Positions 1 through 8,011 of a stretch of 64,000 bases of DNA are shown here, piece by piece. The notes under the pieces are model-generated. The model searched no databases. It saw only the letters and a list, made by a program, of their open reading frames with translations, and was not told the DNA's origin. Origin of the DNA: Microcoleus sp036705565 (GTDB lineage: Bacteria > Cyanobacteriota > Cyanobacteriia > Cyanobacteriales > Microcoleaceae); assembly GCA_036705565.1 (NCBI GenBank), contig JAUBUY010000022.1. One strand, 5' to 3'. The position numbers and the translations under genes are program-made. Within the stretch, counting starts at the first letter, position 1; each line of letters starts with the position of its first letter.

Positions 1-511
1 TCTTATTGACTTTTTTTTGCCCTAAAACTAATTGATGGGATGAAGACCATGCACTGACTATATGCAATGGTTTTTGGCTGTGATTCCGGTCATAAGATTG
101 TTTCATTGTTTTGCCATCAATGGCTATGACTTCTAGCTCCAATTTTTTGGTAATTGAATTTACCCAACTCAAAAAACACTCTTGAAACTGCTTCGGTTCA
201 ATTCGAGCAAATACTCGACTAAATGTATCATGAGAAGGAATTCCATTCGGCAGTTCTAGAAAACCTTTTAGCCATTCATATTTAGTTTTTCCATAGAGTT
301 CTATTGCCCCCCATCCATCCGCACCGCTAATGACAGCTAGAATCGCAATGGCTACAATATCTATTAGTAAATGCTCTTTACTTCTTTCTATTCTTGGATC
401 GGTCAAGGTCTCAAAATGGTTTAAAAAACTAACGTTCAATAAGTCTGTCGGATTCGATACACCTATTGTTTTTTGTTGGGAAGTTAAAGTCGAAGTAAAC
501 CCTTTCGCCAT
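1..511 (-). CDS. ISAs1-family transposase, N-terminal 170 residues
   Basis: The frame is open from the ATG at 511 to the window edge, giving 170 residues of a protein that is normally about 370-380. The N-terminal part has the DDE_Tnp_1-associated signature: LTDPRIERSKEHLL near residues 36-49, then the hydrophobic run DIVAIAILAVISGADGW at 51-67. The sequence VIAIDGKT at 129-135 carries the first catalytic aspartate, D132, of the DDE triad. The remaining catalytic residues would lie outside the window. Nothing in the visible part is broken, so the element may be intact. Whether it is active cannot be judged from half a gene. Confidence 0.85.
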   Translation of the reverse strand, partial: MAKGFTSTLTSQQKTIGVSNPTDLLNVSFLNHFETLTDPRIERSKEHLLIDIVAIAILAVISGADGWGAIELYGKTKYEWLKGFLELPNGIPSHDTFSRVFARIEPKQFQECFLSWVNSITKKLELEVIAIDGKTMKQSYDRNHSQKPLHIVSAWSSSHQLVLGQKKVNK

Positions 512-598
512 CGATCGCACCTATCAATTACGCACTTGATTTAGCTAAACACTTCATCTTATCATGTTTGAGGTTGAAATTAAGATGCGTTTACCCTG
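1..598 (-). mobile_element. ISAs1-family insertion sequence, one end
   Basis: This is the 5' end of an insertion sequence that continues beyond the window start. Its outer end is probably at 598, where the minus strand reads CAGGGTAAACGC; ISAs1-type terminal repeats typically start with CAGGG. The transposase start codon lies 87 bases inside this end. Immediately outside, an aldolase reading frame resumes in its middle, so the element sits inside that gene. The opposite end and the target duplication are outside the window. Confidence 0.75.
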
Positions 599-1001
599 GC
601 AAGCAAATCACTTGGGAGTGACAATTCAAGCTGACATTATCAAGCAGAAATTGCCCGAATGCAACAACGGTTACGAAGCTGTTGCTAAAGCAAGCGACAA
701 GACTTACGGCAAAACCGACAAGCGCGTTTATTCGGATTTGACAACGGATCACCCGATCGATCTAACTCGCTATCAAGTGCTCAACTGTTATGCGGGAAGG
801 ATGGGTTTAATTAACTCCGGCGGTGCTTCCGGTAAAAGCGATTTTGCAGAAGCAATTCGCACGGCGGTAATTAACAAGCGGGCTGGCGGCTGCGGCTTAA
901 TTTCCGGTCGCAAAACTTTTCAGCGTCCCTTTGAAGAAGGCGTAAAATTGTTCCACGCCATTCAAGATGTTTATTTGTCGCCTGAAATCTCGATCGCCTA
1001 A
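599..1001 (+). pseudogene. fbaB: class I (DhnA/FbaB-type) fructose-bisphosphate aldolase, C-terminal fragment
   Basis: About 134 residues remain of an aldolase that is about 350 residues in E. coli FbaB. The fragment starts at the family's QANHLG motif directly beside the insertion-sequence end and runs to the normal C-terminus. Recognisable blocks are ADIIKQK (the region of the Schiff-base lysine in this family), DLTRYQVLNCYAGR, LINSGGASG and AVINKRAGGCGLISGRK. An ATG at 564 lies inside the insertion sequence and could give a short fusion, but it would lack most of the barrel. The 5' part presumably lies on the other side of the element. The enzyme cleaves fructose-1,6-bisphosphate in glycolysis and the Calvin cycle. 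Cyanobacteria normally also have a class II enzyme. Confidence 0.85.
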
Positions 1002-1111
1002 AAATTTCCCGCACTCAATATCACCACCTAAACCTAGGGTGCACTAGGCGTACAAATCCCCCTCAACGTAAGGTGCAGAGTGTGCACCTTACGTGATTAA
1101 AATTCTTTAAT

Positions 1112-1216
1112 CTAAGGATCGCGAATTAAATAACTTACAATTTTAATTGTTATTGTGGGATGGGCGGGACGCCCATCCCACAAACTTGTGGAAGTTATTT
1201 AATTCTCATTCCTAAG
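1112..1216. repeat. MITE-like palindromic element, family A copy 1
   Basis: This element of about 100 bp has imperfect terminal inverted repeats. The left end is AGGATCGCGAATTAAATAAC. The right end, read inward on the other strand, is AGGAATGAGAATTAAATAAC. TA dinucleotides flank both ends. The centre is a GC-rich palindrome, TGGGCGGGACGCCCA. A second copy in opposite orientation is at 5445-5575. The TA flanks would fit mobilisation by an IS630/Tc1-type transposase (inference). The neighbouring 1031-1098 holds another short palindrome, GTGCACCTTACG and variants. Confidence 0.75.
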
Positions 1217-1281
1217 TGCCAACTTAGCTGTAATATTAATACGAGCTGAAAATATATAGAGACACAGTATAGAATTTAAAA

Positions 1282-2163
1282 ATGCCGCACAGCCTTGTTT
1301 TAAACCTGCTGCCAGTTGCACCAATTCCATCCCAGTTTTTAACGGGGCGACATCTCCACGCTTTGTTTTTGAATCTTGTGAGTGCTGTAGACAGCGATTT
1401 GAGCGCGTACCTGCACGATCAATCTCATGAAAAAGCTTTCACTTTAAGCCCTTTTCAAGTAAGCAGAAAAGAGGCTTACAAAAGCAGCACGCCCCAGCCA
1501 CAAAAGAGAGTTTTGCCTCCGGCTTCCCGCACAATATCTCCGGCCCTACAGTGGGAACACAAGCAAGCTATTCAGGAAAATACGCCGATTTGGTGGCGAA
1601 TTTCTCTGCTGGATGACGGTTTGTTCGATCGCCTAACTCAACTTTGGCAGCAACTTAATTTCGCTCGCCCCTGGCATCTGGGCCCGACAAATATATACAT
1701 TACTAATATTTTGAGGGAACCGCAATCCAACCAGCCGTGGGTAAACTTTTGTAGTTACACCGAATTGTTCGAGAGAGCTTCGGAAACTGAGCGCCAAATA
1801 GCTTTTAGTTTTTGCACTCCTACTAATTTTCGGCAAGGTGTCTACGATAGTGCTATGCCCACTCGTGAGAGTATTTTTGGCAGTTTAGCGAATCGCTGGA
1901 ACAAGTACAGCCGGATGGCGATCGAACCTACTTTCACAGAAGCTATTTTTCCCAGTTTCTTCGATATCAGAACAGAAGTTAGTACGGATTCTCGCAGTAA
2001 ATTTATTGGCTGCGTCGGCGATATTAGTTACCGAATTATGGGAGATATAGCTCCTGCTACTATCAAGCAAATTAACACTTTAGCAGATTTTGCGCTTTAC
2101 AGCGGAGTCGGGCGAAAGACGCCGATGGGCATGGGAATGACGCGCCGATTGCAGGTTTTTTAA
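1282..2163 (+). CDS. cas6: CRISPR-associated endoribonuclease Cas6
   Basis: This 293-residue Cas6-family protein would cut precursor crRNA within the repeat. The C-terminal glycine-rich loop GVGRKTPMGMG (275-285) is the family signature. The N-terminal ferredoxin-like part has LTGRHLHALF with H24 and H26, candidates for the catalytic histidine, and an FTLSPFQ block typical of the first RAMP domain. The gene stands alone: no other cas gene and no repeat array lies within the window. It is flanked by an insertion sequence and MITE-like repeats on the left and ends one base before a convergent gene. It may process RNA from an array elsewhere, or be a remnant of a lost locus. Confidence 0.85.
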   Translation: MPHSLVLNLLPVAPIPSQFLTGRHLHALFLNLVSAVDSDLSAYLHDQSHEKAFTLSPFQVSRKEAYKSSTPQPQKRVLPPASRTISPALQWEHKQAIQENTPIWWRISLLDDGLFDRLTQLWQQLNFARPWHLGPTNIYITNILREPQSNQPWVNFCSYTELFERASETERQIAFSFCTPTNFRQGVYDSAMPTRESIFGSLANRWNKYSRMAIEPTFTEAIFPSFFDIRTEVSTDSRSKFIGCVGDISYRIMGDIAPATIKQINTLADFALYSGVGRKTPMGMGMTRRLQVF

Positions 2164-2490
2164 TCATTCACTTTTTGGCTGAATTTCACTAACAATTTCA
2201 TAAACATCAGTGTCTGGTATTTTCGCAAACAAAGGCGCCATCTGCTTCAATATTTCCTGATAAGCTTCGCTTTGATTGGCTGCCATATCTTCTACGCTTT
2301 CCCAAAAAATGATGGCAATACCTTTGTCTGTATTGGGCAATTGCAGCAGGTATGCTCCCTTAAAACCTGTGGCATAAGTTGCAACGGCTTTTTCAAAAAG
2401 TTGCTCTGCAGCTTCAAATTTTCCTGGTTTAAATTCGCCAATGGCAACGTAGGCAAACTGATGTCGGAGAAAGTCTAGAAATTCTGACAT
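2164..2490 (-). CDS. antibiotic biosynthesis monooxygenase (ABM)-like protein
   Basis: This is a 108-residue dimeric alpha/beta-barrel protein of the ABM type. It has the usual pattern of a short strand (FAYVAIGEF), a helix (EAAEQLFEKAVATY), a hydrophobic strand (GAYLLQLPN), the strand KGIAIIFWES and a helix after ESVEDM. Members of this superfamily act as small monooxygenases or stress-related ligand binders. The substrate here cannot be told. The gene is convergent with cas6 and the two stop codons touch, so they may share a bidirectional 3' end. Confidence 0.7.
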   Translation of the reverse strand: MSEFLDFLRHQFAYVAIGEFKPGKFEAAEQLFEKAVATYATGFKGAYLLQLPNTDKGIAIIFWESVEDMAANQSEAYQEILKQMAPLFAKIPDTDVYEIVSEIQPKSE

Positions 2491-2609
2491 ATCTTTTTCC
2501 TCACTTAATAGCGATACACTAAGTTATATTTTACCCGATCGCCCGAAATTTGTGAATATGGCTGTTTATAAGTCGATCGACCTAAAAAAACCTCACAGCG
2601 CTCTCTCTC

Positions 2610-3569
2610 TTATTCTGCTCTATCCAACCAAACCATTAAATCGGATAAACTAGAAAATCCGACTACCTCCTCCACCAAACTCTCTAATTGCTCAACCGAT
2701 AATTCCCCAATCCGCGAAACTACATCGGGATTTACGGCTCCTACACGTCGCTCCAGCAGACGCAGAATTAATGCTCTTTGGCCTGCTCTAATCCCTTCTT
2801 GCATCCCTGCTTGACGGCCTTCTTGCATCAATTGAGCCCTAGCTCGCTCCAAACCTTCTTCTATACCTCTAGAAACTATTCCCCGCTGTTCTTCGATCGC
2901 CGCTTCTTGGGCTTCCATATCCTGGAACTCTTTCAAGCTTAAGTTAGCTTCATTGGCAATTTGAAAAGCTTTTTCTAGTTCTGGAACTGTTTCCATTGTG
3001 GCTGGGATTGTTTCTAGATCGGGAGTGTGCTTCATAAAATAAATCCATTTATCAGTCAAACTTGTGAGTTCATCTAACTCTTTTTTGAACTTCGGCAATT
3101 CCACAAAAAACATTTCAACTTGGAGATGGGGATAATCAAATAGTTTCTCTTTTTCCTTGAACACAAAATGAGAAATAACATCAGGTTGTTCTTTAAACAT
3201 TTCAAAATCAGTGATCGTCAAAGCAATTACTGGTTTTAATCTAGGATAACCTTCTCTGATTTTGAGTTGGTTGGCATAGGTTTTGGCTAGGTTGTAGACG
3301 ACTCGTTTTTCAAAAGCGGCTACATTCAGAACTTGCATTTCAATAATTACCGTCTTGTTGCCCGTAATTCGAGCTTTGACATCCAAATAACTATCTTTGA
3401 GTCCGCTAACGGTAGCAGCCGAGTAAGGGTCAATAATTTGCAAGTCTTGGATGATTGGCTCACCGGCGTAAATTAGAGCATTTAAGAAGCTGATGAGGAT
3501 GTCTTGGCTGTCGGTGGAACCAAAGATTTTTTTGAAGGCAAAGTCTGTTTTAGGGCTGATAAATTTCAT
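2610..3569 (-). CDS. Rpn-family PD-(D/E)XK nuclease / putative transposase
   Basis: This 319-residue protein belongs to the Rpn (PDDEXK_2) family, whose members promote RecA-independent recombination in E. coli. The N-terminus MKFISPKTDFAFKKIFG is characteristic. The nuclease core reads LDVKARI...VIIEMQV (about 62-80), which supplies the D and E-x-Q catalytic residues. The C-terminal half has a charged helical stretch rich in E, Q and R (about 215-260) and a DUF4351-like tail that ends in VEQLESLVEEVVGFSSLSDL. Such genes are multicopy and mobile in filamentous cyanobacteria. No terminal repeats were found around it. Confidence 0.85.
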   Translation of the reverse strand: MKFISPKTDFAFKKIFGSTDSQDILISFLNALIYAGEPIIQDLQIIDPYSAATVSGLKDSYLDVKARITGNKTVIIEMQVLNVAAFEKRVVYNLAKTYANQLKIREGYPRLKPVIALTITDFEMFKEQPDVISHFVFKEKEKLFDYPHLQVEMFFVELPKFKKELDELTSLTDKWIYFMKHTPDLETIPATMETVPELEKAFQIANEANLSLKEFQDMEAQEAAIEEQRGIVSRGIEEGLERARAQLMQEGRQAGMQEGIRAGQRALILRLLERRVGAVNPDVVSRIGELSVEQLESLVEEVVGFSSLSDLMVWLDRAE

Positions 3570-3739
3570 GATATTTTTCCCGAACTGTTTTATTGATTTA
3601 TGAAAAATTTTGAGCTAGTGCGATCGCTTCGGGGCTGCGAAAACTGGGTAGCTGCAATAGCCCACTTGAATTTAGGAAAATACGGGTGATATAAATTTAA
3701 CATACAAGTAAAAATAAAACCAACATAAAAGTAACAAAA

Positions 3740-4207
3740 ATGACCAAAATATTAGTAATTGAAGACAATAACTTAATTCGAGAAACCGTATTAGAACTTC
3801 TGCAATCGCGCGGTTTTGAAGCTGTGGGTGCTGAAAATGGAAAAGTCGGTATCGAGTTAGCAGCCCAAATTCCAGATTTAATTTTGTCAGATGTCATGAT
3901 GCCAGAGCTAAACGGTTTTGAAGTATTCGCAGCCGTGCGATCGCACCCTGCAACCGCCAGCATTCCGTTTATTTTTATGACAGCCTCCGAAATGGAAAAA
4001 GCCCTGGAACTCAAAGCAGACGGCTATCTCCAGAAACCTTGCAGCCTAGCAGAAATGCTCGCGGCGATCGCCACTCAACTAGAAAAACCGACAGTTAGCA
4101 ACCCACAACATCAAAAAGTACAGGACAATTCTGCACCATCAAATCTCAGCTTGCGCGCCAGCCATCAAAAATCTCGGTTTGAGATTGCCTCGGTTTGCTC
4201 GCAATAA
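3740..4207 (+). CDS. single-domain response regulator (CheY-like)
   Basis: This 155-residue receiver-domain protein has no output domain. The acidic pair E8-D9 and the phospho-acceptor D51 (in LILSDVMMPE) are present, as are T81 (FMTAS) and K99 (LQKPCS). The last 45 residues are a low-complexity polar tail rich in S, Q and N. The partner histidine kinase is not adjacent. It probably works as a phosphorelay element for a kinase elsewhere. The upstream gene points away, so it has its own promoter in 3570-3739. Confidence 0.88.
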   Translation: MTKILVIEDNNLIRETVLELLQSRGFEAVGAENGKVGIELAAQIPDLILSDVMMPELNGFEVFAAVRSHPATASIPFIFMTASEMEKALELKADGYLQKPCSLAEMLAAIATQLEKPTVSNPQHQKVQDNSAPSNLSLRASHQKSRFEIASVCSQ

Positions 4208-4307
4208 CACGCACAGTAACGTTATTGATACATAAGTTGAGGGAATTTCAAATTGGTTCCCCCCAGGGGTGGCTTAGACTGGGTATGTTGAATTTGGTTA
4301 AATATTT

Positions 4308-4601
4308 ATGAACGCACAACCCAAAGGCCGCCTAGTTTGGAATCACTCTACCCACCTTCCCGGTTTGATACCAATTTTAGAGCGCCTCACCCTAAAAATG
4401 GGCATTCAAACAGTCACTCCCGGCGTCATCAACAAAGTTAAAGGACACATCCCCCGCATGACATTAAGAGTGTCAGTACCCATCCGCGGGGGATTTAAAA
4501 TCATCGCCAGACAGGGCAAAACCGTACAAGAAGTCTTTATATTAACCACTCTCACTCAAGGGGACTTGGAAGAGACGATCGCCCAAACCCTACCCAAGTG
4601 A
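4308..4601 (+). CDS. DUF2103-like conserved cyanobacterial protein
   Basis: This 97-residue basic protein begins GRLVWNHSTHLPGLIPILER and has a block TLRVSVPIRGGFKIIARQGK near residues 51-70. From memory this matches DUF2103, annotated as a predicted metal-binding family conserved in cyanobacteria. Two histidines (H14, H17) near the N-terminus could be ligands. Its last 12 bases overlap the 3' end of the convergent cpcF gene. The function is unknown, and the family assignment is moderate. Confidence 0.65.
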   Translation: MNAQPKGRLVWNHSTHLPGLIPILERLTLKMGIQTVTPGVINKVKGHIPRMTLRVSVPIRGGFKIIARQGKTVQEVFILTTLTQGDLEETIAQTLPK

Positions 4602-5216
4602 CAATTTTTCCTTAGCAAGCAAAGCCCGAGCCCTAACTGAAGTAGTTTCATCGCTTTGGGTGATTTCCTCAAGTCGGGCCGAAACTTCCGCTAACCAATC
4701 CGGTTTAACAGTCGCAGCACCCGCCAAAGCTTGCAAACCCCCCGCTGCTGCGTAGCGCACCACCCATTCTGGATCTCGGGACGCTTGCAGTAGCGTTTTC
4801 ACAGCGCGAAGTTGAGCATCTGCAATTTGTTCTGCCGGCATCAATTCCCAGCAAATCGTCCCCAAACCCCTAACCGCCGCCCGCCGCACGCTCAAAGCAA
4901 AGTCATTCGCCCCTGCATCGAGCAAAATCTCCAAACCCCTGGGGTCGCCAATTCCCGCCAAAGCCCGAACAGCCCAAGCTCTCGCCCCGTAATTGTAGCC
5001 GTCAAGCTGTTCTAGAAGCGGCAGCACGGCAGCTTCTCCGAGTTGAATCAGCCCGTCAACGGCGGCAACAGCGGCGCCTGGGTTGTTGTAACCGAGGACT
5101 GTAATTAAGGTAGGAATTGCTTGTGTTGAGGGAGTCGCCGCCAGTGCTTTGACCGCATTTAACAAGCCTTCGGAAGAATCTGCTTTTTCGACAGCCTGAA
5201 TTAGTTCTAATGCCAT
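4590..5216 (-). CDS. cpcF: phycocyanin alpha-84 phycocyanobilin lyase, CpcF subunit
   Basis: This 208-residue HEAT-repeat protein fits CpcF, the partner of CpcE in the heterodimeric E/F-type lyase that attaches phycocyanobilin to Cys84 of CpcA. HEAT units run through the protein, for example AVAAVDGLIQLGEAAVLPLLEQL, ARAWAVRALAGIGD, VRRAAVRGLGTI and WVVRYAAAGGLQAL. It is the last cpc gene on the minus strand. It is separated from cpcE by about 2.8 kb containing an unrelated repeat-protein gene, whereas cpcE and cpcF are usually adjacent. It may therefore have its own promoter. The 3' end overlaps a convergent gene by 12 bases. Confidence 0.85.
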   Translation of the reverse strand: MALELIQAVEKADSSEGLLNAVKALAATPSTQAIPTLITVLGYNNPGAAVAAVDGLIQLGEAAVLPLLEQLDGYNYGARAWAVRALAGIGDPRGLEILLDAGANDFALSVRRAAVRGLGTICWELMPAEQIADAQLRAVKTLLQASRDPEWVVRYAAAGGLQALAGAATVKPDWLAEVSARLEEITQSDETTSVRARALLAKEKLSLG

Positions 5217-5444
5217 TTATTTGTAAGCTTTACCGTGACTATTGTAATTGTAGGTTGGGTCGTAAATTTTTGACCCCACCCCAACCCTCCCCTTATCAAG
5301 GGGAGGGAGTAAGAAATTTACAAATGATTTAGGATGGCTATATTGTAATTGTAGGTTGGGTCGATCGCGCGATCGAACTTTTTGCAGCGTGCGTGAGGCG
5401 CGGCGATCGACTTGAAAAGCTTACCCTACTCGAAGTAGGACAGT
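5217..5444. other. intergenic spacer with GC-rich dispersed repeats
   Basis: No gene is seen. The stretch holds a G/C-biased dispersed repeat (ACCCCAACCCTCCCC followed by AAGGGGAGGGAG, near 5276-5309). It also holds two copies of the phrase TATTGTAATTGTAGGTTGGGTCG (5238-5260 and 5341-5363). It leads directly into MITE family A copy 2. A cpcF promoter, if there is one, would lie here on the minus strand, but no clear -10/-35 pair stands out. Confidence 0.6.
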
Positions 5445-5575
5445 CTGAGGAATGAGAATTAAATAACTTCCACAAGATTGTGGGATGGGCGTCCCGCCCC
5501 TCCAAAAAGGACGGGCGGGACGCCCATCCCACAATAACAATTAAAATTGTAAGTTATTTAATTCGCGATCCTTAG
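5445..5575. repeat. MITE-like palindromic element, family A copy 2
   Basis: This is an inverted copy of the element at 1112-1216, with the same ends (GGAATGAGAATTAAATAAC on the left and the GAATTAAATAAC end with CGCGATCCT on the right). The interior is longer: two arms, GATGGGCGTCCCGCCC and GGGCGGGACGCCCATC, flank the spacer TCCAAAAAGGAC and could form a long hairpin. It lies 42 bases past the end of the minus-strand repeat-protein gene, so it could also act as a transcript end. Confidence 0.75.
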
Positions 5576-5617
5576 TTAAAGAGTCGAATCCGCAAAAAAC
5601 TCGACTCGATACCCGCG

Positions 5618-7612
5618 CTAGGAATTCTTGCGCTGTGCATCCTCACCGCCTTCGCGCTTCCGATAAGCCTTAGCCCAAGCATAGCGCTGCGGATCTTTTT
5701 TCAGCAGATATTCCACAACTTCCCGACGCTTCCCATTTTTAGCATTTTTGACAACCCGCTTCATTTCCGCATCCTGATCTCTGGGTGAAGCACCGCGTTT
5801 AATTGCCTCATTAAACCAACGCTCACCCTCTAAAAATTGACCCCGCTCAAAACAAATAGCTCCCATCAAAGTGTAAGGATGATGACTCTGAGGCTGATAC
5901 TCAATAGCTTTTAGCGCACATTTTTCGGTATCATCTAGTTTATTAATATCTCGAAAAGCACCGCCCCTAGTTGTTAGCAAAGCGGACTTGAGCTTATTTT
6001 CTTTAATTTTGTCTAAGTCCAGATTTTCTGTCAGGTTCAATGCACTTCTCGGTTGCTCTGCCTTCCGCCAATGACTGCTGGCATTAGCCAAGTTCCATTT
6101 ATTTCCAGTGCCTTTGTACTGCTGTTCATAAAAAAGTGCTTCGATTTTGTGGTAACCTGTAAAAATCTTGCCAGAGAACAGTCTCTGCCCTTGATATCGG
6201 CGTTCTTCCTGCCACCCATAATAGCTATAGCTGGGTTGAGATGCTTCAATTTTATTCTCCTCAAGCCAAGCAACATCTGTTGGTTCCAGTCGCTCTCCTT
6301 TATCCAGTTTTTGCAGAATTACGTATAACGGACTAGAAGGTGTCTTATCTTTATAGTTCGAGACATCATACTTAGACTTCAGAGCAGCAAATTCCTTTTC
6401 TTGGGCAAAAGTAATTACGTCTTCATATCCATTCTGTTTTAGCCAATCAATATCAGCCTCACTTAAATGCTCTCCCGATTGGATTTTGGATTTCAGACTA
6501 GCAGCATATTTGTCTTGGGCAAAAGTAATTACATCATCACGTCCATTCTGTTTCACCCAATCAAAATCAGCCTCACTCAACGGCTCTCCAGATTGAATTT
6601 TGGACTTGAGACTAGCAGCATATTTGTCAAGCGCCAGAGTAATTGTCTCGGTCAGTTTACGCTTTTTCAGAAAGTTAATATCCTGCTCACCTAGCGGATT
6701 GTCTAAATCAATTTTCTTGAGAACTTTATACAGATGGCTAGAGAGCGATGAATCCTCATAAGTAGTAGCTTTATACTTAACTTTCAGTTCAGCAAAGTGT
6801 CGTTTCTGTTCAATCTCCAAAACAATGCTAAGCGTTTCGCTAAGTTGATGCTCTTCTAGCCAGTTAAGTTCTGACTCGCTCAACTGCCGATCTGCCTCAA
6901 GATTTTTCAGGATGGGATACAACGGACTTGATACAGATGTTTCTGGGTATTCACTAGCTTTGTACTTATCCTTGAGTTGGGCAAACTTAGCTTCCCGTAC
7001 AGCTTTTTGTTGCCAAAAAATTTCTAGAGTATCAACCAGTTGGTTATTGAACAGCCAGTTAGCCTCTACATCACTTAATATTTCTCGTGCATCCAGTTGC
7101 TTGAGAATTTGATACAAGGGGCTATCAAGTGAACAATCTGGGTATTCAGTTGCTTGGTACTTAGCCTTTAGTGCAGCAAATCGCGCCATCTCTTGAACGA
7201 TAGCAACTGTTTCAGTAAGCCCCTGTTGTTGCAGGTATTTAACTTCTAAGTCAGTTAGCTGATTTTCTGAGTCAAGTTTCCAAAGGATAGGATACAAAGG
7301 ACTGGATAGCCGTAAATCGCGATGTCTGGCTACTTTGAACTTAGACTTGAGTTGAGAAAAATTAGCATCTAGTTTTGTTCGTTCTTCAGCCTTATGTAGT
7401 GGCTCTTGCTCGATAGCTTTTATTGTTTCCAAAAGCTCTTGGTTTAGTAACCAATCCCACTCGAAGTCGGTAATTGCACATTCTAAATCAGCTTTTCGCA
7501 GAATGAGATACAGAAGACTACAAGGAGATGAATCTTCATATTTTGTTGCTTGATACTTGGACTTAAGCGCTGCAAAATGTTGCACCTGGACTTCAAAAGG
7601 ATCGTTGCTCAT
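5618..7612 (-). CDS. 664-residue protein with eight tandem repeats, unknown function
   Basis: I do not recognise this family. Six long repeats start near residues 13, 85, 145, 210, 273 and 408. Each is about 58-72 residues and reads roughly FAxLKxKYxAT-x-Y-x-D-S-S-x-x-SPLYxILxKLD...L-S/T-D-x-E-x-x-WL...LxETLxI. Two shorter 38-residue units (331 and 369) start YAASLKSKIQSGE and end DVITFAQ-K. Residues 455-530 are rich in aromatics and are not repeated. The C-terminus (about 540-610) looks like a TPR pair, with CALKAIEYQPQSHHPYTLMG and WFNEAIKRGA. No signal peptide or membrane segment is visible. It lies between cpcE and cpcF in the same orientation, so it may be co-transcribed. It may be a scaffold or protein-interaction module (inference). 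Confidence 0.85.
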   Translation of the reverse strand: MSNDPFEVQVQHFAALKSKYQATKYEDSSPCSLLYLILRKADLECAITDFEWDWLLNQELLETIKAIEQEPLHKAEERTKLDANFSQLKSKFKVARHRDLRLSSPLYPILWKLDSENQLTDLEVKYLQQQGLTETVAIVQEMARFAALKAKYQATEYPDCSLDSPLYQILKQLDAREILSDVEANWLFNNQLVDTLEIFWQQKAVREAKFAQLKDKYKASEYPETSVSSPLYPILKNLEADRQLSESELNWLEEHQLSETLSIVLEIEQKRHFAELKVKYKATTYEDSSLSSHLYKVLKKIDLDNPLGEQDINFLKKRKLTETITLALDKYAASLKSKIQSGEPLSEADFDWVKQNGRDDVITFAQDKYAASLKSKIQSGEHLSEADIDWLKQNGYEDVITFAQEKEFAALKSKYDVSNYKDKTPSSPLYVILQKLDKGERLEPTDVAWLEENKIEASQPSYSYYGWQEERRYQGQRLFSGKIFTGYHKIEALFYEQQYKGTGNKWNLANASSHWRKAEQPRSALNLTENLDLDKIKENKLKSALLTTRGGAFRDINKLDDTEKCALKAIEYQPQSHHPYTLMGAICFERGQFLEGERWFNEAIKRGASPRDQDAEMKRVVKNAKNGKRREVVEYLLKKDPQRYAWAKAYRKREGGEDAQRKNS

Positions 7613-8011
7613 GATGAATCCCCCGATTTATACTTCTAGTCGCTACACAACCATCTCCCAGCATTCCGCGATCGCCCGCAGTCAAAACCCAAACTTTTTT
7701 AACTGAAAACTCATCCAGATGGTAATATTATTTTAACAGTTCGGTTTCACCAACTACAGCTACAAACCTCAGTATTTTCACTGAAATTTATAATAATTAA
7801 TACTTAAAGCCTCGTTTCTTATTCCATCAAATCATCAGCCATCGGTTCACCGGGATAAAAGCGAGAAAATAGCAGTTCTCAACTCCATGAAATACAGATA
7901 TGCGGTAGGGAAACAGCACGGCGCTGTGTCCTGAAATGTGCTGTCTATTGAATGTACGGCAGACTATTGAGAATCTCTACAGCAATCCTATTTTAGTTGT
8001 GAACTAATTTT
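7613..8011. other. intergenic spacer downstream of cpcE
   Basis: No gene is seen in these 399 bases. There is a small inverted repeat, ACAGCACGGCGCTGTG (about 7913-7928), and AT-rich DNA near 7730-7810 that could hold the promoter of the minus-strand repeat protein. The distance argues against tight coupling of cpcE with the genes that follow. Confidence 0.5.

Noticed and set aside
1002..2610. CRISPR array near cas6
   Set aside because: I looked for regularly spaced repeats of 25-40 bases on both sides and found only MITE-like palindromes.
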